This document shows, piece after piece, positions 48,185 through 57,435 of a DNA stretch of 64,000 nt. Position 1 is the first letter of the stretch. Every line of letters starts with the position of its first letter. Both the position numbers and the translations under genes were made by a program. The notes beneath the pieces were generated by a model that was given only the letters and a program-made list of their open reading frames with translations, was not told where the DNA came from and ran no database searches. The DNA is taken from the NCBI GenBank assembly GCA_002840095.1, contig PGZL01000003.1, positions 124,001 to 188,000 on the forward strand. Direction: 5' to 3'. Origin of the DNA: Gammaproteobacteria bacterium HGW-Gammaproteobacteria-1. GTDB lineage: Bacteria; Pseudomonadota; Gammaproteobacteria; Thiohalomonadales; Thiohalomonadaceae.

Positions 48185-48214
48185 TTGTTTACTTATCCGG
48201 CGCACGGTTAAAAT
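48185..48214 (+). promoter_or_regulatory. Probable promoter of rpsO
   Basis: TTGTTT (48185-48190) and TAAAAT (48209-48214) are 18 bases apart, 42 bases before the rpsO ATG. In E. coli rpsO has its own promoter between truB and rpsO, which agrees. Confidence 0.55.
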
Positions 48215-48255
48215 ACCGCGCTTGAACCTCACCCCAGTTTTAGGAGTTGTTTTAG

Positions 48256-48525
48256 ATGTCTCTGAACGCCACCCAGAAAGCTGAAATCGTCAAGGATCAC
48301 GGCAAGGCCACGGCCGACACCGGCTCCGCCGAAGTGCAGATCGCCCTGCTGTCCGCCCGCATCGACGACCTGTCCGGCCATTTCAAGGAACACACCCACG
48401 ATCACCACTCGCGCCAGGGTCTGCTGCGCATGGTGAGCAAGCGCCGCAAGCTGCTCGACTACCTGAAGAACAAGGACGTCGAGCGTTACCGCGCCATCGT
48501 TGCCCGCCTCGGCCTGCGTAAGTAA
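48256..48525 (+). CDS. rpsO: 30S ribosomal protein S15
   Basis: S15 binds 16S rRNA early in 30S assembly. The 89-residue product is full length, with [25 protein letters not shown] and [22 protein letters not shown]. The ATG follows TTAGGAG. Confidence 0.98.
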   Translation: MSLNATQKAEIVKDHGKATADTGSAEVQIALLSARIDDLSGHFKEHTHDHHSRQGLLRMVSKRRKLLDYLKNKDVERYRAIVARLGLRK

Positions 48526-48568
48526 TCCACGGCGCCACTCCGGCCCCGCCACCAGAAGGGAATACGAC

Positions 48569-50656
48569 GTGACAGCAGTTGTGAAAGAGTTCAAGTACGG
48601 CGATCAAACCGTTCGTCTGGAAACCGGCGAGATTGCACGACAGGCGTCTGGCGCAGTCATGGTCAGTATGGGCGATACGGTGGTGCTGGTGACCGCGGTG
48701 GCCATTGCGGAAGCCGTGGCAGGTAGGGATTTCTTCCCCCTTACCGTCAATTACCAGGAGCGTACCTACGCTGCCGGCAAGATCCCCGGCGGTTTCTTCC
48801 GCCGCGAGGGCCGTCCGACGGAAAAGGAAACCCTGACCTCCCGCCTGATTGATCGCCCGCTGCGTCCGCTGTTCCCCGAAGGCTTTACCAACGAAGTGCA
48901 GGTCATCGCCACCGTGGTGTCGCTGGATCCCGAAATCGATCCGGATATCGCGTCGATGATTGGTGCCTCCGCCGCCGTGTGTCTGGCCGGCGTGCCGTTC
49001 AAGGGCCCCATCGGTGCCGCCCGCGTCGGTTACAAGGACGGCCAGTACCTGCTCAACCCCTCCCTGACCGCCCTGCAGACCTCGGATCTGGACCTGGTGG
49101 TGGCCGGTACCGAGAATGCCGTGCTGATGGTGGAGTCGGAAGCGCGTGGCCTGTCGGAAGAGGTGATGCTCGGTGCGGTGGTCTACGGCCACGAACAGAT
49201 GCGGACCGTGATCCAGGCCATCCGTGAGCTGGTGAGCGAGGCCAAGGTGGTACCCTGGAACTGGCAGGCACCGCCGGCCGACACCTCCCTGACGTCCCGC
49301 GTTGCTGAACTGGGTGAGGCCGCGTTCAGCGAGGCGTACACGATCAAGGAAAAGCAGGCGCGCTATACCCGCCTGAACGAAATTCGCAGCGACATCATGA
49401 CCCGCCTGACCGGCGAGGGCGCCGAGCCCTGCTTCCCGGGCGAGAAGGTGCGCGTCGCCATCGAGTCCCTCGAATACAACACCGTGCGCGGCAGCATCCT
49501 GTCCGGCAAGCCGCGTATCGACGGCCGCGACACCCGCACCGTACGTCCGATCACCATACGCAACGGCGTACTACCCCGCACCCACGGTTCCGCCCTGTTC
49601 ACCCGCGGCGAAACTCAGGCGCTGGTCGTCGCCACTCTGGGCACCGCCCGCGATGCGCAGGTCATCGACGCCATCGAAGGCGAGCGCAAGGAATCCTTCA
49701 TGCTGCACTACAACTTCCCGCCGTACTGCGTCGGCGAGACCGGCATGGTGGGCAGCCCGAAGCGCCGTGAAATCGGCCACGGCCGTCTGGCCAAGCGCGG
49801 CGTGCATCCCGTGATGCCGACGATGGAAGACTTCCCCTACACCGTACGTGTGGTGTCCGAGATCACCGAGTCCAACGGCTCCAGCTCCATGGCTTCCGTG
49901 TGCGGCACCAGCCTGGCGCTGATGGATGCCGGCGTGCCCATCAAGGCACCGGTTGCCGGCGTGGCCATGGGCCTGATCAAGGAAGGCGACAAGTTTGCCA
50001 TCCTCACCGACATCATGGGCGACGAGGATCACCTCGGCGACATGGATTTCAAGGTTGCCGGTACCGAAGCAGGCGTCAACGCGCTGCAGATGGACATCAA
50101 GATCGACGGCATTACCCGCGAGATCATGGACATCGCCCTGAAGCAGGCCCGTGAGGCCCGTCTGCACATCCTCGGCGAGATGAACAAGGTCATCTCCAAG
50201 CCGCGCGAGCAGATGTCCGACTTCGCACCGCGCTACGAGACCTTCAAGATCAACCCGGACAAGATCCGTGACGTCATCGGCAAGGGCGGCGCCACCATCC
50301 GTGCCCTGACCGAGGAAACCGGCACCAGCATCGACATCAGCGACGACGGCACCGTGAAGATCGCTTCCGTGGACGGCGCCGCCGGCAAGGAAGCCCGTCG
50401 CCGCATCGAGCAGCTGACCGCCGACGTGGAAGTGGGCATGGTTTACGAAGGCCGCGTCGCCAAGCTGATGGACTTCGGTGCCTTCGTCACCATCCTGCCG
50501 GGCAAGGACGGTCTGGTGCACATCTCCCAGATCTCCGACGAGCGCGTCGAGAAGGTGAGCGACAAGCTGGCCGAAGGCGATCTGATCAAGGTAAAGGTAC
50601 TGGAAGTGGACAAGCAGGGCCGCATCCGCCTTTCCATGAAGGCGCTGGCGGAATAA
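48569..50656 (+). CDS. pnp: Polyribonucleotide nucleotidyltransferase (PNPase)
   Basis: PNPase degrades RNA 3' to 5' by phosphorolysis and is part of the degradosome. The 695-residue product has two RNase PH domains (about 10-225 and 320-545, with [16 protein letters not shown] and the [16 protein letters not shown] active-site region). A KH domain ([16 protein letters not shown]) and an S1 domain ([32 protein letters not shown]) follow. No ATG fits the start. GTG at 48569 after AAGGGAA gives the family length. A terminator follows. Confidence 0.97.
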   Translation: MTAVVKEFKYGDQTVRLETGEIARQASGAVMVSMGDTVVLVTAVAIAEAVAGRDFFPLTVNYQERTYAAGKIPGGFFRREGRPTEKETLTSRLIDRPLRPLFPEGFTNEVQVIATVVSLDPEIDPDIASMIGASAAVCLAGVPFKGPIGAARVGYKDGQYLLNPSLTALQTSDLDLVVAGTENAVLMVESEARGLSEEVMLGAVVYGHEQMRTVIQAIRELVSEAKVVPWNWQAPPADTSLTSRVAELGEAAFSEAYTIKEKQARYTRLNEIRSDIMTRLTGEGAEPCFPGEKVRVAIESLEYNTVRGSILSGKPRIDGRDTRTVRPITIRNGVLPRTHGSALFTRGETQALVVATLGTARDAQVIDAIEGERKESFMLHYNFPPYCVGETGMVGSPKRREIGHGRLAKRGVHPVMPTMEDFPYTVRVVSEITESNGSSSMASVCGTSLALMDAGVPIKAPVAGVAMGLIKEGDKFAILTDIMGDEDHLGDMDFKVAGTEAGVNALQMDIKIDGITREIMDIALKQAREARLHILGEMNKVISKPREQMSDFAPRYETFKINPDKIRDVIGKGGATIRALTEETGTSIDISDDGTVKIASVDGAAGKEARRRIEQLTADVEVGMVYEGRVAKLMDFGAFVTILPGKDGLVHISQISDERVEKVSDKLAEGDLIKVKVLEVDKQGRIRLSMKALAE

Positions 50657-50683
50657 GCCGTCGCAGTGACTGTTGTTGCAGAG

Positions 50684-50710
50684 GGGGCCGCAAGGCCCCT
50701 TTTGTTTTTT
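50684..50710 (+). terminator. Rho-independent terminator after pnp
   Basis: GGGGCC (50684-50689) pairs with GGCCCC (50694-50699) around a GCAA loop, followed by TTTTGTTTTTT. It ends the rimP-pnp operon. Confidence 0.95.
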
Positions 50711-50726
50711 GCAGGTGGGTGATTCC

Positions 50727-51269
50727 GTGGACAGGTTCTATCGATTCAGCGATTTTTTTGCACCGCATTTGCGCATGACGCTGGCGCTGATCTGCGGCGC
50801 CCTGACATTGATGCTGGCATCCCACGCCTCACCGGCGGCGGCCATCCCGCTGCTGGCGGCAGCGGCCCTGGTGTGGAACTACATACGCGACGGCGGCGTC
50901 TGGATCGGTTTCCGTGCCTTCCGCCAGGGCAATCTGCGCCGCGTCCGGCGCAGCCTGGAAAGCGTGCGCTGGCCGCACCTGCTGTCCCGCAGCAGCCTGG
51001 CCTATTACCACTGGCTGCGCGGCGTTCTGGAAGCGGCCGATGGCCGCTTGCAGGCGGCACGGGTCCATTTGCTGGTGGCGGCCGCCGGGGCGTTGCGGAC
51101 AGAAAACGATCGCAGCCTGGTGCAGTGTCTGCTGGCGGAACTGGCGCTGCAGGAAGGCAATCGCACCGTTGCCGCCGAGCACGTCGATCTCGCCAATGCC
51201 CTGGCCCACCACGCGGACGTATCACGCATCATCGCCGCACTGCGGCGCCGGCTCGATGGCCAGGGCTGA
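50727..51269 (+). CDS. Membrane protein with helical-repeat domain, function unknown
   Basis: I do not recognise a named family. The 180-residue product has two hydrophobic helices near the N-terminus (about 17-31 and 37-52). An all-helical soluble part of paired Ala/Leu-rich helices follows (about 72-170), for example SLAYYHWLRGVLEAADGRLQ and LVQCLLAELALQEGNRT, resembling TPR-like repeats. GTG at 50727 after AGGTGGG is the chosen start; GTG at 50715 is possible. It overlaps the next gene by 14 bases, so the two probably act together. A TPR lipoprotein gene (nlpI) also follows pnp in E. coli, but no sequence similarity is claimed. Confidence 0.65.
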   Translation: MDRFYRFSDFFAPHLRMTLALICGALTLMLASHASPAAAIPLLAAAALVWNYIRDGGVWIGFRAFRQGNLRRVRRSLESVRWPHLLSRSSLAYYHWLRGVLEAADGRLQAARVHLLVAAAGALRTENDRSLVQCLLAELALQEGNRTVAAEHVDLANALAHHADVSRIIAALRRRLDGQG

Positions 51270-51588
51270 GGCGTGGTGTCGCCGGGACGGCGACAAACTG
51301 ATCCTCTGCGGCGAATTGACGGTGGCGGACATCGACGGCTTTCATGCGGAGATCGACGCGCTCGGCCCGCTGCCTGAATGCTTGTCGCTGGAACTGGCCG
51401 GGTTCGAGATCGGTGACGGCATGGCCGCCGTGGCGGCCGTCGATGCGGTACGCCGGCTGGCGCAGGGACGCCGTCTCGTGCTGCGCAATAGCCCGCAGCT
51501 GCTGGCACACAATCTGTATCGCATCGGCGCCCTGGAGGAGGGCAATCTGCTGGTGGTGGACATGCGCGAGGACGAGCCTTATGGCTAG
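51256..51588 (+). CDS. Small STAS-like domain protein
   Basis: The 110-residue product looks like a single STAS-type domain. A beta strand (KLILCGELTVADIDGF) is followed by LSLELAGFEIGDGMAAVAAVDAV and then RLVLRNSPQLLAHNLYRIG. STAS domains occur in anti-anti-sigma factors and in MlaB-type transport components. The Asp-Ser phosphorylation motif of classical anti-sigma antagonists is not evident (here I-G-D-G-M). The ATG at 51256 lies inside the end of the preceding membrane-protein gene. Function is unknown; the STAS call is moderate. Confidence 0.6.
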   Translation: MARAEAWCRRDGDKLILCGELTVADIDGFHAEIDALGPLPECLSLELAGFEIGDGMAAVAAVDAVRRLAQGRRLVLRNSPQLLAHNLYRIGALEEGNLLVVDMREDEPYG

Positions 51589-51612
51589 TGTGCGGCGGAT
51601 TGCTTGTTTCAA

Positions 51613-51643
51613 CGGAAACGAATTGACTAAAATCAGTTTTCCG
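51613..51643 (+). promoter_or_regulatory. Promoter/operator region upstream of mtnB
   Basis: CGGAAA (51613-51618) and TTTCCG (51638-51643) form an inverted repeat around AATTGACTAAAATCAG-type sequence containing TAAAAT, a possible -10. It is the only non-coding gap ahead of the methionine-salvage genes. The regulator is not known. Confidence 0.35.
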
Positions 51644-51662
51644 TAATGCAGGGGCCGCAGCC

Positions 51663-52301
51663 GTGAGCGCAGTCATTCAAACCGCGGATTTCGATCCGGC
51701 GACTTTACAACTTCATGCCCGTGAATTGGCGGCGGCGGGGCGTTTTCTCCACGAACGCGGCTGGGTGCCGGCCACCAGCGGCAATTTCTCCGCCCGCCTG
51801 TCGGGGCGGCATGCGGCCATCACCGCGTCCGGACGCCACAAGGGGGCGTTGACCGAGCAGGACATCATGGTGGTTGATCTGGACGGACGCGCCGTGGATA
51901 GCGTCCTGCATCCCTCGGCCGAAACCCGGCTGCACACCATGCTGTATCGCCGCTTTCCCGACGTCGGCGCCGTGATGCACACCCATTCGATCAATGCCAC
52001 ACTGCTGTCGCGCCGCAGCGGCAATGCGCTGCAGCTGGAAGGCTACGAACTGCTCAAGGCCTTTCGCGGCATTACGACCCATGAAACCTGTCTTACCGTG
52101 CCGGTGTTCGACAACGATCAGGACATTCCGCGTCTCGCGGCCCAGGTCGATCTTTACCTCGACGCCCACGACGCGGTGCATGGTTATCTGATCCGCGGTC
52201 ACGGCCTTTACACCTGGGGACGCGACGTGGCGGAAACCGTGCGCCACCTGGAAGCGTTCGAATTCCTGTTTCAGTGTGAACTGCAGCAACAGCGAGGATG
52301 A
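51663..52301 (+). CDS. mtnB: Methylthioribulose-1-phosphate dehydratase
   Basis: MtnB dehydrates methylthioribulose-1-phosphate in the methionine salvage pathway that recycles methylthioadenosine. The 212-residue product belongs to the class II aldolase/adducin fold. It has SGNFSARL, the zinc-binding His106 and His108 (MHTHS) and a later His in [13 protein letters not shown]. The start is GTG at 51663; no nearby ATG fits. It is followed by mtnD and mtnC with short or overlapping junctions. Confidence 0.92.
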   Translation: MSAVIQTADFDPATLQLHARELAAAGRFLHERGWVPATSGNFSARLSGRHAAITASGRHKGALTEQDIMVVDLDGRAVDSVLHPSAETRLHTMLYRRFPDVGAVMHTHSINATLLSRRSGNALQLEGYELLKAFRGITTHETCLTVPVFDNDQDIPRLAAQVDLYLDAHDAVHGYLIRGHGLYTWGRDVAETVRHLEAFEFLFQCELQQQRG

Positions 52302-52305
52302 TTGC

Positions 52306-52863
52306 ATGAGCCGTCTGGAGATACGTCGCGCGAACGATGGAGGCGTTGAAGCCGAGTACACCGATTACGCCACTATTGCTGCCTGCCTGGCCGGGCTGGG
52401 TGTGCGTTTCGAGCGCTGGCAGGCAGCGCAGCCGTTGCCCGCCGACGCTGCGCAGGAGACCGTGCTGGCGGCCTACCGGGAACCGGTCGAACGATTGACG
52501 CGCGAATACGGCTTCCAGTCGGTGGATGTCGTGAGCCTGCGTCCCGACCATCCGCAAAAGGCGGAGCTGCGCAACAAGTTCCTGGCCGAGCATGTGCACG
52601 CTGACTTCGAGGTGCGCTTCTTCGTCGACGGCAGCGGCCTGTTCTACCTCCATGCCGGCGACAGCATCTATCTGGTGCTGTGCGAGCAGGGGGACCTGAT
52701 CAGCGTACCGGCCGATACTCCCCATTGGTTCGACATGGGGGAAAATCCGGACTTCAAATGCATCCGCCTGTTCACCGTCGCCGAAGGGTGGGTGGCGCAG
52801 TTCACCGAAAGCGGCATTGCAGAACGATTCCCCAGCTACGACCAGTTTGTGACAGCGGCATGA
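52306..52863 (+). CDS. mtnD: Acireductone dioxygenase
   Basis: MtnD oxidises the acireductone intermediate to 2-keto-4-methylthiobutyrate and formate (Fe form), or off-pathway with Ni. The 185-residue cupin product has the metal ligands His96, His98, Glu102 and His140 in the H-x-H-x3-E motif and TPHWFDMG. The ATG is at 52306, four bases after mtnB; AGGATGATTGC precedes it. It overlaps mtnC by four bases. Confidence 0.95.
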   Translation: MSRLEIRRANDGGVEAEYTDYATIAACLAGLGVRFERWQAAQPLPADAAQETVLAAYREPVERLTREYGFQSVDVVSLRPDHPQKAELRNKFLAEHVHADFEVRFFVDGSGLFYLHAGDSIYLVLCEQGDLISVPADTPHWFDMGENPDFKCIRLFTVAEGWVAQFTESGIAERFPSYDQFVTAA

Positions 52864-53534
52864 TCCGCGCCATCGTCACCGACATCGAAGGCACCACCTC
52901 GGCATTGTCGTTTGTAAAGGATGTTCTGTTTCCCTACGCTGCGCGGAACATGGACGCATTTCTGCGCCGCAACGCGCAGCAGCCGGAAGTGGCGGAACAG
53001 ATCGCGGCGGTGTGCGGTATCGTCGGACGCGAACTCACCCTGGAAGAAGTGAGCGCGCAGTTGCAGGAGTGGATCGCCGCCGATCGCAAGGTTACGCCGC
53101 TCAAGGTATTGCAGGGCATGATCTGGCAGGCGGGCTATGGTAACGGCGACTTCACCGGCCATGTCTACGCCGACGCAGCCGGGCGGCTGCGGGCATGGCA
53201 GCAGGAAGGACTGCGGCTGTATGTGTTTTCCTCCGGTTCGGTACAGGCGCAGAAATTGCTGTTTGCCCATAGCGATCACGGTGATCTTACGCCGTTGTTT
53301 TCCGGCTATTTCGACACCACCTGCGGCAGCAAGCATGATCCGGCGTCTTACCGGTCCATCGCGCAAGCCATCGCGCTGCCGGCGGAGGAAATACTGTTTC
53401 TTTCCGATATGCTTATGGAACTTGATGCGGCGCACGCGGCCGGCATGCATACCTGCATGCTGGTGCGGGACTCGGCCCCCGGATACCTGGGAGGGCATAT
53501 GCAGGCGAAGGATTTTGACGGTATAAAGCCCTGA
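52860..53534 (+). CDS. mtnC: Enolase-phosphatase E1 (acireductone synthase)
   Basis: MtnC is a HAD-family bifunctional enzyme that enolises and dephosphorylates 2,3-diketo-5-methylthiopentyl-1-phosphate, making the MtnD substrate. The 224-residue product has the nucleophile segment VTDIEGTTS (Asp8, Glu10), the second motif FSSGSVQAQ and the acidic motif LFLSDMLMELDAA. It starts with ATG overlapping the mtnD stop (ATGA). mtnA and an MTA phosphorylase or kinase are not in this window. Confidence 0.95.
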   Translation: MIRAIVTDIEGTTSALSFVKDVLFPYAARNMDAFLRRNAQQPEVAEQIAAVCGIVGRELTLEEVSAQLQEWIAADRKVTPLKVLQGMIWQAGYGNGDFTGHVYADAAGRLRAWQQEGLRLYVFSSGSVQAQKLLFAHSDHGDLTPLFSGYFDTTCGSKHDPASYRSIAQAIALPAEEILFLSDMLMELDAAHAAGMHTCMLVRDSAPGYLGGHMQAKDFDGIKP

Positions 53535-53588
53535 TTGGAACAGTCCGTGACGGTGCATCGCTGCACCGGCTACCCAAGGAGGAATGAC

Positions 53589-54167
53589 ATGTCTCTGACA
53601 CCGTCCACCATGCAGGAGTTGGGAACCCCGGCCCCGGATTTCTCGCTGCCCGAGCCGGCCACCGGCGCCACGGTCACCCGCCGGCAGTTTGTCGGCAAGC
53701 CGCTGCTGATCGTGTTTACCTGTAATCATTGTCCTTACGTGAAACACATCGCCGATGCCTTTGCCGAATTTGCCCGCGAGTATCAGGAACACGGCCTGGC
53801 CGTGGTGGCCATCAGCGCCAATGATCCTGCCCATCGCGCCGAGGACGGTCCTCAATTCATGGCGCGGGAAGCGACGGCGCGCGGCAACCCGTTTCCCTAC
53901 CTGTACGATGAGAGCCAGGCGGTGGCCAAGGCCTATCGTGCCGCCTGCACGCCGGATTTTTTCCTGTACGACGCCGATCACCGCCTGGTTTATCGCGGCC
54001 AGTTCGATGACAGCCGGCCCGGCAACACCCTGCCGATCACGGGCGCCGATTTGCGTGATGCGGTCAAGGCGGTTCTGGCCGGAATGCCGGTTCCCGACGA
54101 ACAGCGGCCCAGTATCGGCTGCAACATCAAGTGGAAGCCCGGCAACGAGCCGGACTACTTCGGCTGA
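53589..54167 (+). CDS. Thioredoxin-fold (AhpC/TSA-like) protein
   Basis: The 192-residue protein has a peroxiredoxin/TlpA-like thioredoxin fold: GTPAPDFSLPEPATG at the start, then the redox motif Cys45-Asn-His-Cys48 in FTCNHCPYVKH. The CTPDFFLYDADHRLVYRGQFDDSRPG segment carries the cis-Pro region. No signal peptide is visible, so it is probably cytoplasmic. The ATG at 53589 has a strong AAGGAGG. This group is usually annotated as thioredoxin family protein; its partner is unknown. It follows mtnC by 54 bases and may be cotranscribed. Confidence 0.85.
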   Translation: MSLTPSTMQELGTPAPDFSLPEPATGATVTRRQFVGKPLLIVFTCNHCPYVKHIADAFAEFAREYQEHGLAVVAISANDPAHRAEDGPQFMAREATARGNPFPYLYDESQAVAKAYRAACTPDFFLYDADHRLVYRGQFDDSRPGNTLPITGADLRDAVKAVLAGMPVPDEQRPSIGCNIKWKPGNEPDYFG

Positions 54168-54178
54168 GAATTGATATG

Positions 54179-54205
54179 GCACCGCGCACGCTCAGTGCGC
54201 GGTGC
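54179..54205. repeat. GCACCGCGCAC hairpin after the thioredoxin-fold gene
   Basis: GCACCGCGCAC (54179-54189) and GTGCGCGGTGC (54195-54205) pair perfectly around GCTCA. The same 11 bases form part of the inverted repeat at 4657-4703. No T-run follows. The rest of the 238-base gap up to 54405 shows no gene; it presumably holds the promoter of the c-di-GMP gene. Confidence 0.85.
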
Positions 54206-54405
54206 GCCGCTGTTTGCCGCGCCTTCGTTGCACCCCCACTACCTGTGACGTAGACTCAACCCGGAGAGCGGGTCTGCGAAGTATTCCCACTCCTGCCGGA
54301 TTTGGTGCTGTAACACACGACGTCACCGCACCGGCGATTAAGTGAAGAATAATCAAGAAGCCGGTCGTTATCGCAGGCGTGCGGTATAGCAGTGCAGGTA
54401 CAGTC

Positions 54406-57288
54406 ATGCGTTTGCAGACCAAGTTGCTCGCGGTATTCGGCGTGGTATTTCTCAGCCTCTATCTGGCGGTTGAGTATCACCAGTACCGGGAAAATCGTGC
54501 CGCCATCGTCGAGCAACTGCTCGAGGAGGCCGGGGTTATCGCCGGCACCCTGCAGGCGGTACGGCGGGTCTATCATCACCAGTTCATCATCAGCGGGCTG
54601 CCGGTCAACAAAGATACCGTCGGCTTTCTTCCCGCTCACGCCATGTCGCGAATTTCAGCGGAATTCCTCAATTTTGTCCGTACCGGCCTGCAGTTCAACA
54701 ACGTTTCCGATCGGGCGCGCAATCCGGCGAACGAAGCGGATGCCGTGGAACGGGAGGCCATTGCGTATTTCCGCGCGGAGCCTGCCGCAACGCAGCGCAT
54801 GGTGCCGTTCACGAACGCCGAAGGCCGGAATTTCTATCTGTACGCCAAGCCGCTGCGTATCGAACAGTATTGTCTGCAATGCCACGGCAGGCGGCAGGAC
54901 GCACCATCCAGCATCCAGGATATGTACGATGCCGCGTTCGACTACAAGCTGGGCGAGGTACGCGGCATCCTGAGCATCAAGCTGCCGTCCGACGAGCTGG
55001 AACGGCGCGTGATTGCGCGTCAGTCGCGGGAAATGGGTACCCGGCTGGCGGTGTTCGCCGCGGCGTTTGTGCTGTTGTTTCTGTTGCTCAAGCATGTTGT
55101 GGTGCGGCGGCTGGGCCTGCTCAAGGCGCAGATGGTCAACCTGCGCGGCGGGGACTACGGCGCCCGTGTCATGCTGGACGGCAAGGACGAACTGACGGAG
55201 CTGGCCCACTCCTTCAATACCATGGCAGACGCCATAGCCGACAGCCGCCGGCAGATCGAGCGGGAGCGGGTGTTCTTGCAGACAGTCATCGACGGCGCCC
55301 TCGATCCCATCATGGTGATCGGGGCCGATTATCATGTGCTGATGATGAACCGGGCGGCGCGGCGTTACCTGGATCAGGAGGACACCTTGCCGTTGTTGTG
55401 TCACCAGGTGTCCCACCGCCAGGCGCAGCCCTGCAACGACGACGGCCATCCCTGTCCCCTGGAGGAAGTCCGGCACACCCTCCGCCCGGTGACCATGGTG
55501 CATGAGCACGTGCTGGCGGACGGACGCCGCCGCCTGTTCGAGCTGGAGGCCACTCCGTTGCTGGGGCAGGACGGGGCATTCAAGGGCATCATCGAAACAT
55601 CGCGCGACATTACCGACCGGGTGGGCGCCGAGGAGCGCCTGCGCAAGCTGTCGCAGGCGGTGGAACAGAGCCCGGTATCGGTAATCATCACCGACGTGAG
55701 CGGCGCCATCGAATACGTCAATCCGAAGTTCGAGGAGGTGACCGGTTACGGCCTCGACGAGGTACGCGGTGCCAATCCCCGCGTGCTCAAGAGCGGCCAT
55801 ACCGCGGAAGGCGAGTACCGCCGGCTCTGGGAGACCATACTGCGCGGCGATATCTGGCGCGGCGAATTTCTCAACCGGCGCAAGAACGGCGAACTGTTCT
55901 GGGAATATGCCTCCATTTCCGCCATTCGAAATGCGCAGGGTGAAATCGATCATTTCCTGGCGGTCAAGGAAGACATCACCGTGCGCAAGGGGTATGAAGA
56001 GCGATTGCTGCATCAGGAAAGCTACGACGCCCTGACCGACCTGCCCAACCGTATGCTGGCCTCGGACCGCCTGATCCAGGCCATGATGCGCGCGCGGCGT
56101 GAAGGCCGCAGCGTCGGCGTGGTATCGCTGGATCTCGACAACTTCAAGAACATCAACGACAGCCTGGGGCATGGCAGCGGCGATCAGCTGCTGCTGCAGC
56201 TGGCGCACCGTCTCGTCGCCGCCATGCGCGACGGTGATACCGTGGCCCGCCTCGGCGGCGACGAGTTCCTGATCATTCTGGCCGATCTGGCCACGCCGGA
56301 CGATACCGAACGCGTGCTCGACAAGGTGCGGGCGGTTTTCGAGCGGCCATTCCGGGTCGAAGGCAAGGATATCTACATGACGCCCAGCATCGGTGTGACC
56401 GTGGCGCCGGAGGACAGTGAGGACGTGCACATCCTGCTGCGCAATGCCGATGCCGCCATGCACCGCGCCAAGGAGTTGGGCCGTGACCGGACCCAGTTCT
56501 TTACCACGGAGATGAACGAGCGTGCCTTGAAACGCCTGGAGCTGGAGTCGCAGTTGCGCCATGCCCAGGCGCGGGGCGAGTTGTCCTTGCACTACCAGCC
56601 GCAGGTGGCCGGTGACGACGGGCGGGTGATCGGTGCCGAGGCCCTGCTGCGCTGGAACAGTCCCGTGCTCGGCGCCATCAGCCCCGTGCGCTTCATTCCG
56701 CTGGCCGAGGAGACCGGCCTGATCGTGCCCATCGGGCGCTGGGTGTTGGAAACCGCCTGCCGCGAGGCCGCCGGCTGGCCGCAGCCGTTGCAGGTCAGCG
56801 TGAATGTGTCGTCGCGCCAGTTCCGCGACGGCAATCTGGTGGAGACGGTGGCGCAGGTGCTGGCAGCGACCGGCCTGGAGCCGTCACGCCTGGAGCTGGA
56901 AGTCACCGAAAGCCTGTTGATGGAGGACGTCAGCGGAACCGCCATCGTGCTGGAGCGATTGCAATTGCTCGGGGTGCGTATCGCACTGGACGATTTCGGC
57001 ACCGGTTATTCATCACTGAGCTATCTCAAGCGCTTTCCCTTCGGCGTACTCAAGATCGACCGCAGTTTCGTCAACGACATCATCGACAACCCCGATGATG
57101 GCGCCTTGTGCGAGGCCATCATCCAGATGGCGCACGTGCTCAAGCTGCGGGTCGTCGCCGAGGGTGTGGAAACCGCGGAGCAGCTGGAATACCTGGTCGC
57201 GCGCGGTGTCGACCTGGTGCAGGGGTTTTACTACAGCCGGCCACTGCCGGCCGCGGAGTTCCTGCTCTATCTGGCGGGGTACAAGTGA
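54406..57288 (+). CDS. Heme-c sensor diguanylate cyclase/phosphodiesterase (DUF3365-HAMP-PAS-PAS-GGDEF-EAL)
   Basis: The 960-residue inner-membrane protein probably makes and/or degrades c-di-GMP in response to a periplasmic redox or ligand signal. A membrane helix (about 6-23) is followed by a periplasmic DUF3365/Tll0287-like domain with a heme-c site Cys156-x-x-Cys159-His160. A second helix (about 212-229) leads to HAMP (about 230-285). PAS1 (about 288-405) has a Cys/His cluster (Cys332, His333, Cys343, His348, Cys350), and PAS2 spans about 415-530. GGDEF is intact at 617-621, with an RxxD inhibitory site at 608-611. EAL is at 745-747 with DDFGTG and VVAEGVET kept. Both catalytic domains therefore look active. 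The stop codon is part of an AAGTGAC repeat array. The ligand and net activity are unknown. Confidence 0.9.
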   Translation: MRLQTKLLAVFGVVFLSLYLAVEYHQYRENRAAIVEQLLEEAGVIAGTLQAVRRVYHHQFIISGLPVNKDTVGFLPAHAMSRISAEFLNFVRTGLQFNNVSDRARNPANEADAVEREAIAYFRAEPAATQRMVPFTNAEGRNFYLYAKPLRIEQYCLQCHGRRQDAPSSIQDMYDAAFDYKLGEVRGILSIKLPSDELERRVIARQSREMGTRLAVFAAAFVLLFLLLKHVVVRRLGLLKAQMVNLRGGDYGARVMLDGKDELTELAHSFNTMADAIADSRRQIERERVFLQTVIDGALDPIMVIGADYHVLMMNRAARRYLDQEDTLPLLCHQVSHRQAQPCNDDGHPCPLEEVRHTLRPVTMVHEHVLADGRRRLFELEATPLLGQDGAFKGIIETSRDITDRVGAEERLRKLSQAVEQSPVSVIITDVSGAIEYVNPKFEEVTGYGLDEVRGANPRVLKSGHTAEGEYRRLWETILRGDIWRGEFLNRRKNGELFWEYASISAIRNAQGEIDHFLAVKEDITVRKGYEERLLHQESYDALTDLPNRMLASDRLIQAMMRARREGRSVGVVSLDLDNFKNINDSLGHGSGDQLLLQLAHRLVAAMRDGDTVARLGGDEFLIILADLATPDDTERVLDKVRAVFERPFRVEGKDIYMTPSIGVTVAPEDSEDVHILLRNADAAMHRAKELGRDRTQFFTTEMNERALKRLELESQLRHAQARGELSLHYQPQVAGDDGRVIGAEALLRWNSPVLGAISPVRFIPLAEETGLIVPIGRWVLETACREAAGWPQPLQVSVNVSSRQFRDGNLVETVAQVLAATGLEPSRLELEVTESLLMEDVSGTAIVLERLQLLGVRIALDDFGTGYSSLSYLKRFPFGVLKIDRSFVNDIIDNPDDGALCEAIIQMAHVLKLRVVAEGVETAEQLEYLVARGVDLVQGFYYSRPLPAAEFLLYLAGYK

Positions 57289-57409
57289 CAAGTGGCAAGT
57301 GACAAGTGACAAGTGACAAGTGACAAGTGACAAGAAATTGATATTTGTCTTCCCACTTGTAACTTGCAACTTGGAACTTGCAACTTGGAACTTGCAACTT
57401 GGAACTTGC
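57283..57409. repeat. Heptad inverted array between the c-di-GMP gene and tetR
   Basis: This is the longest copy. The left arm (57283-57334) has seven heptads, AAGTGAC or AAGTGGC, and supplies the upstream stop codon. The right arm (57354-57409) has eight AACTTGN-type heptads, in which the last base alternates C/G as a repeated 14-mer. About 19 bases, AT-rich, lie between. Folded, it would be a long imperfect hairpin. Confidence 0.93.
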
Positions 57410-57435
57410 AACTGCCTCTCTCCCGGCGTAGCCTT

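Noticed and set aside
54240-54325. TGACGT/ACGTCA half-sites upstream of the c-di-GMP gene as an operator
   Set aside because: The two sites are about 70 bases apart with different flanks, and this spacing fits no regulator I know.
57283-57409. CRISPR array
   Set aside because: The units are only 7 bases, have no spacers of 30 bases or so, and are mirrored in the opposite sense. No cas genes are present.
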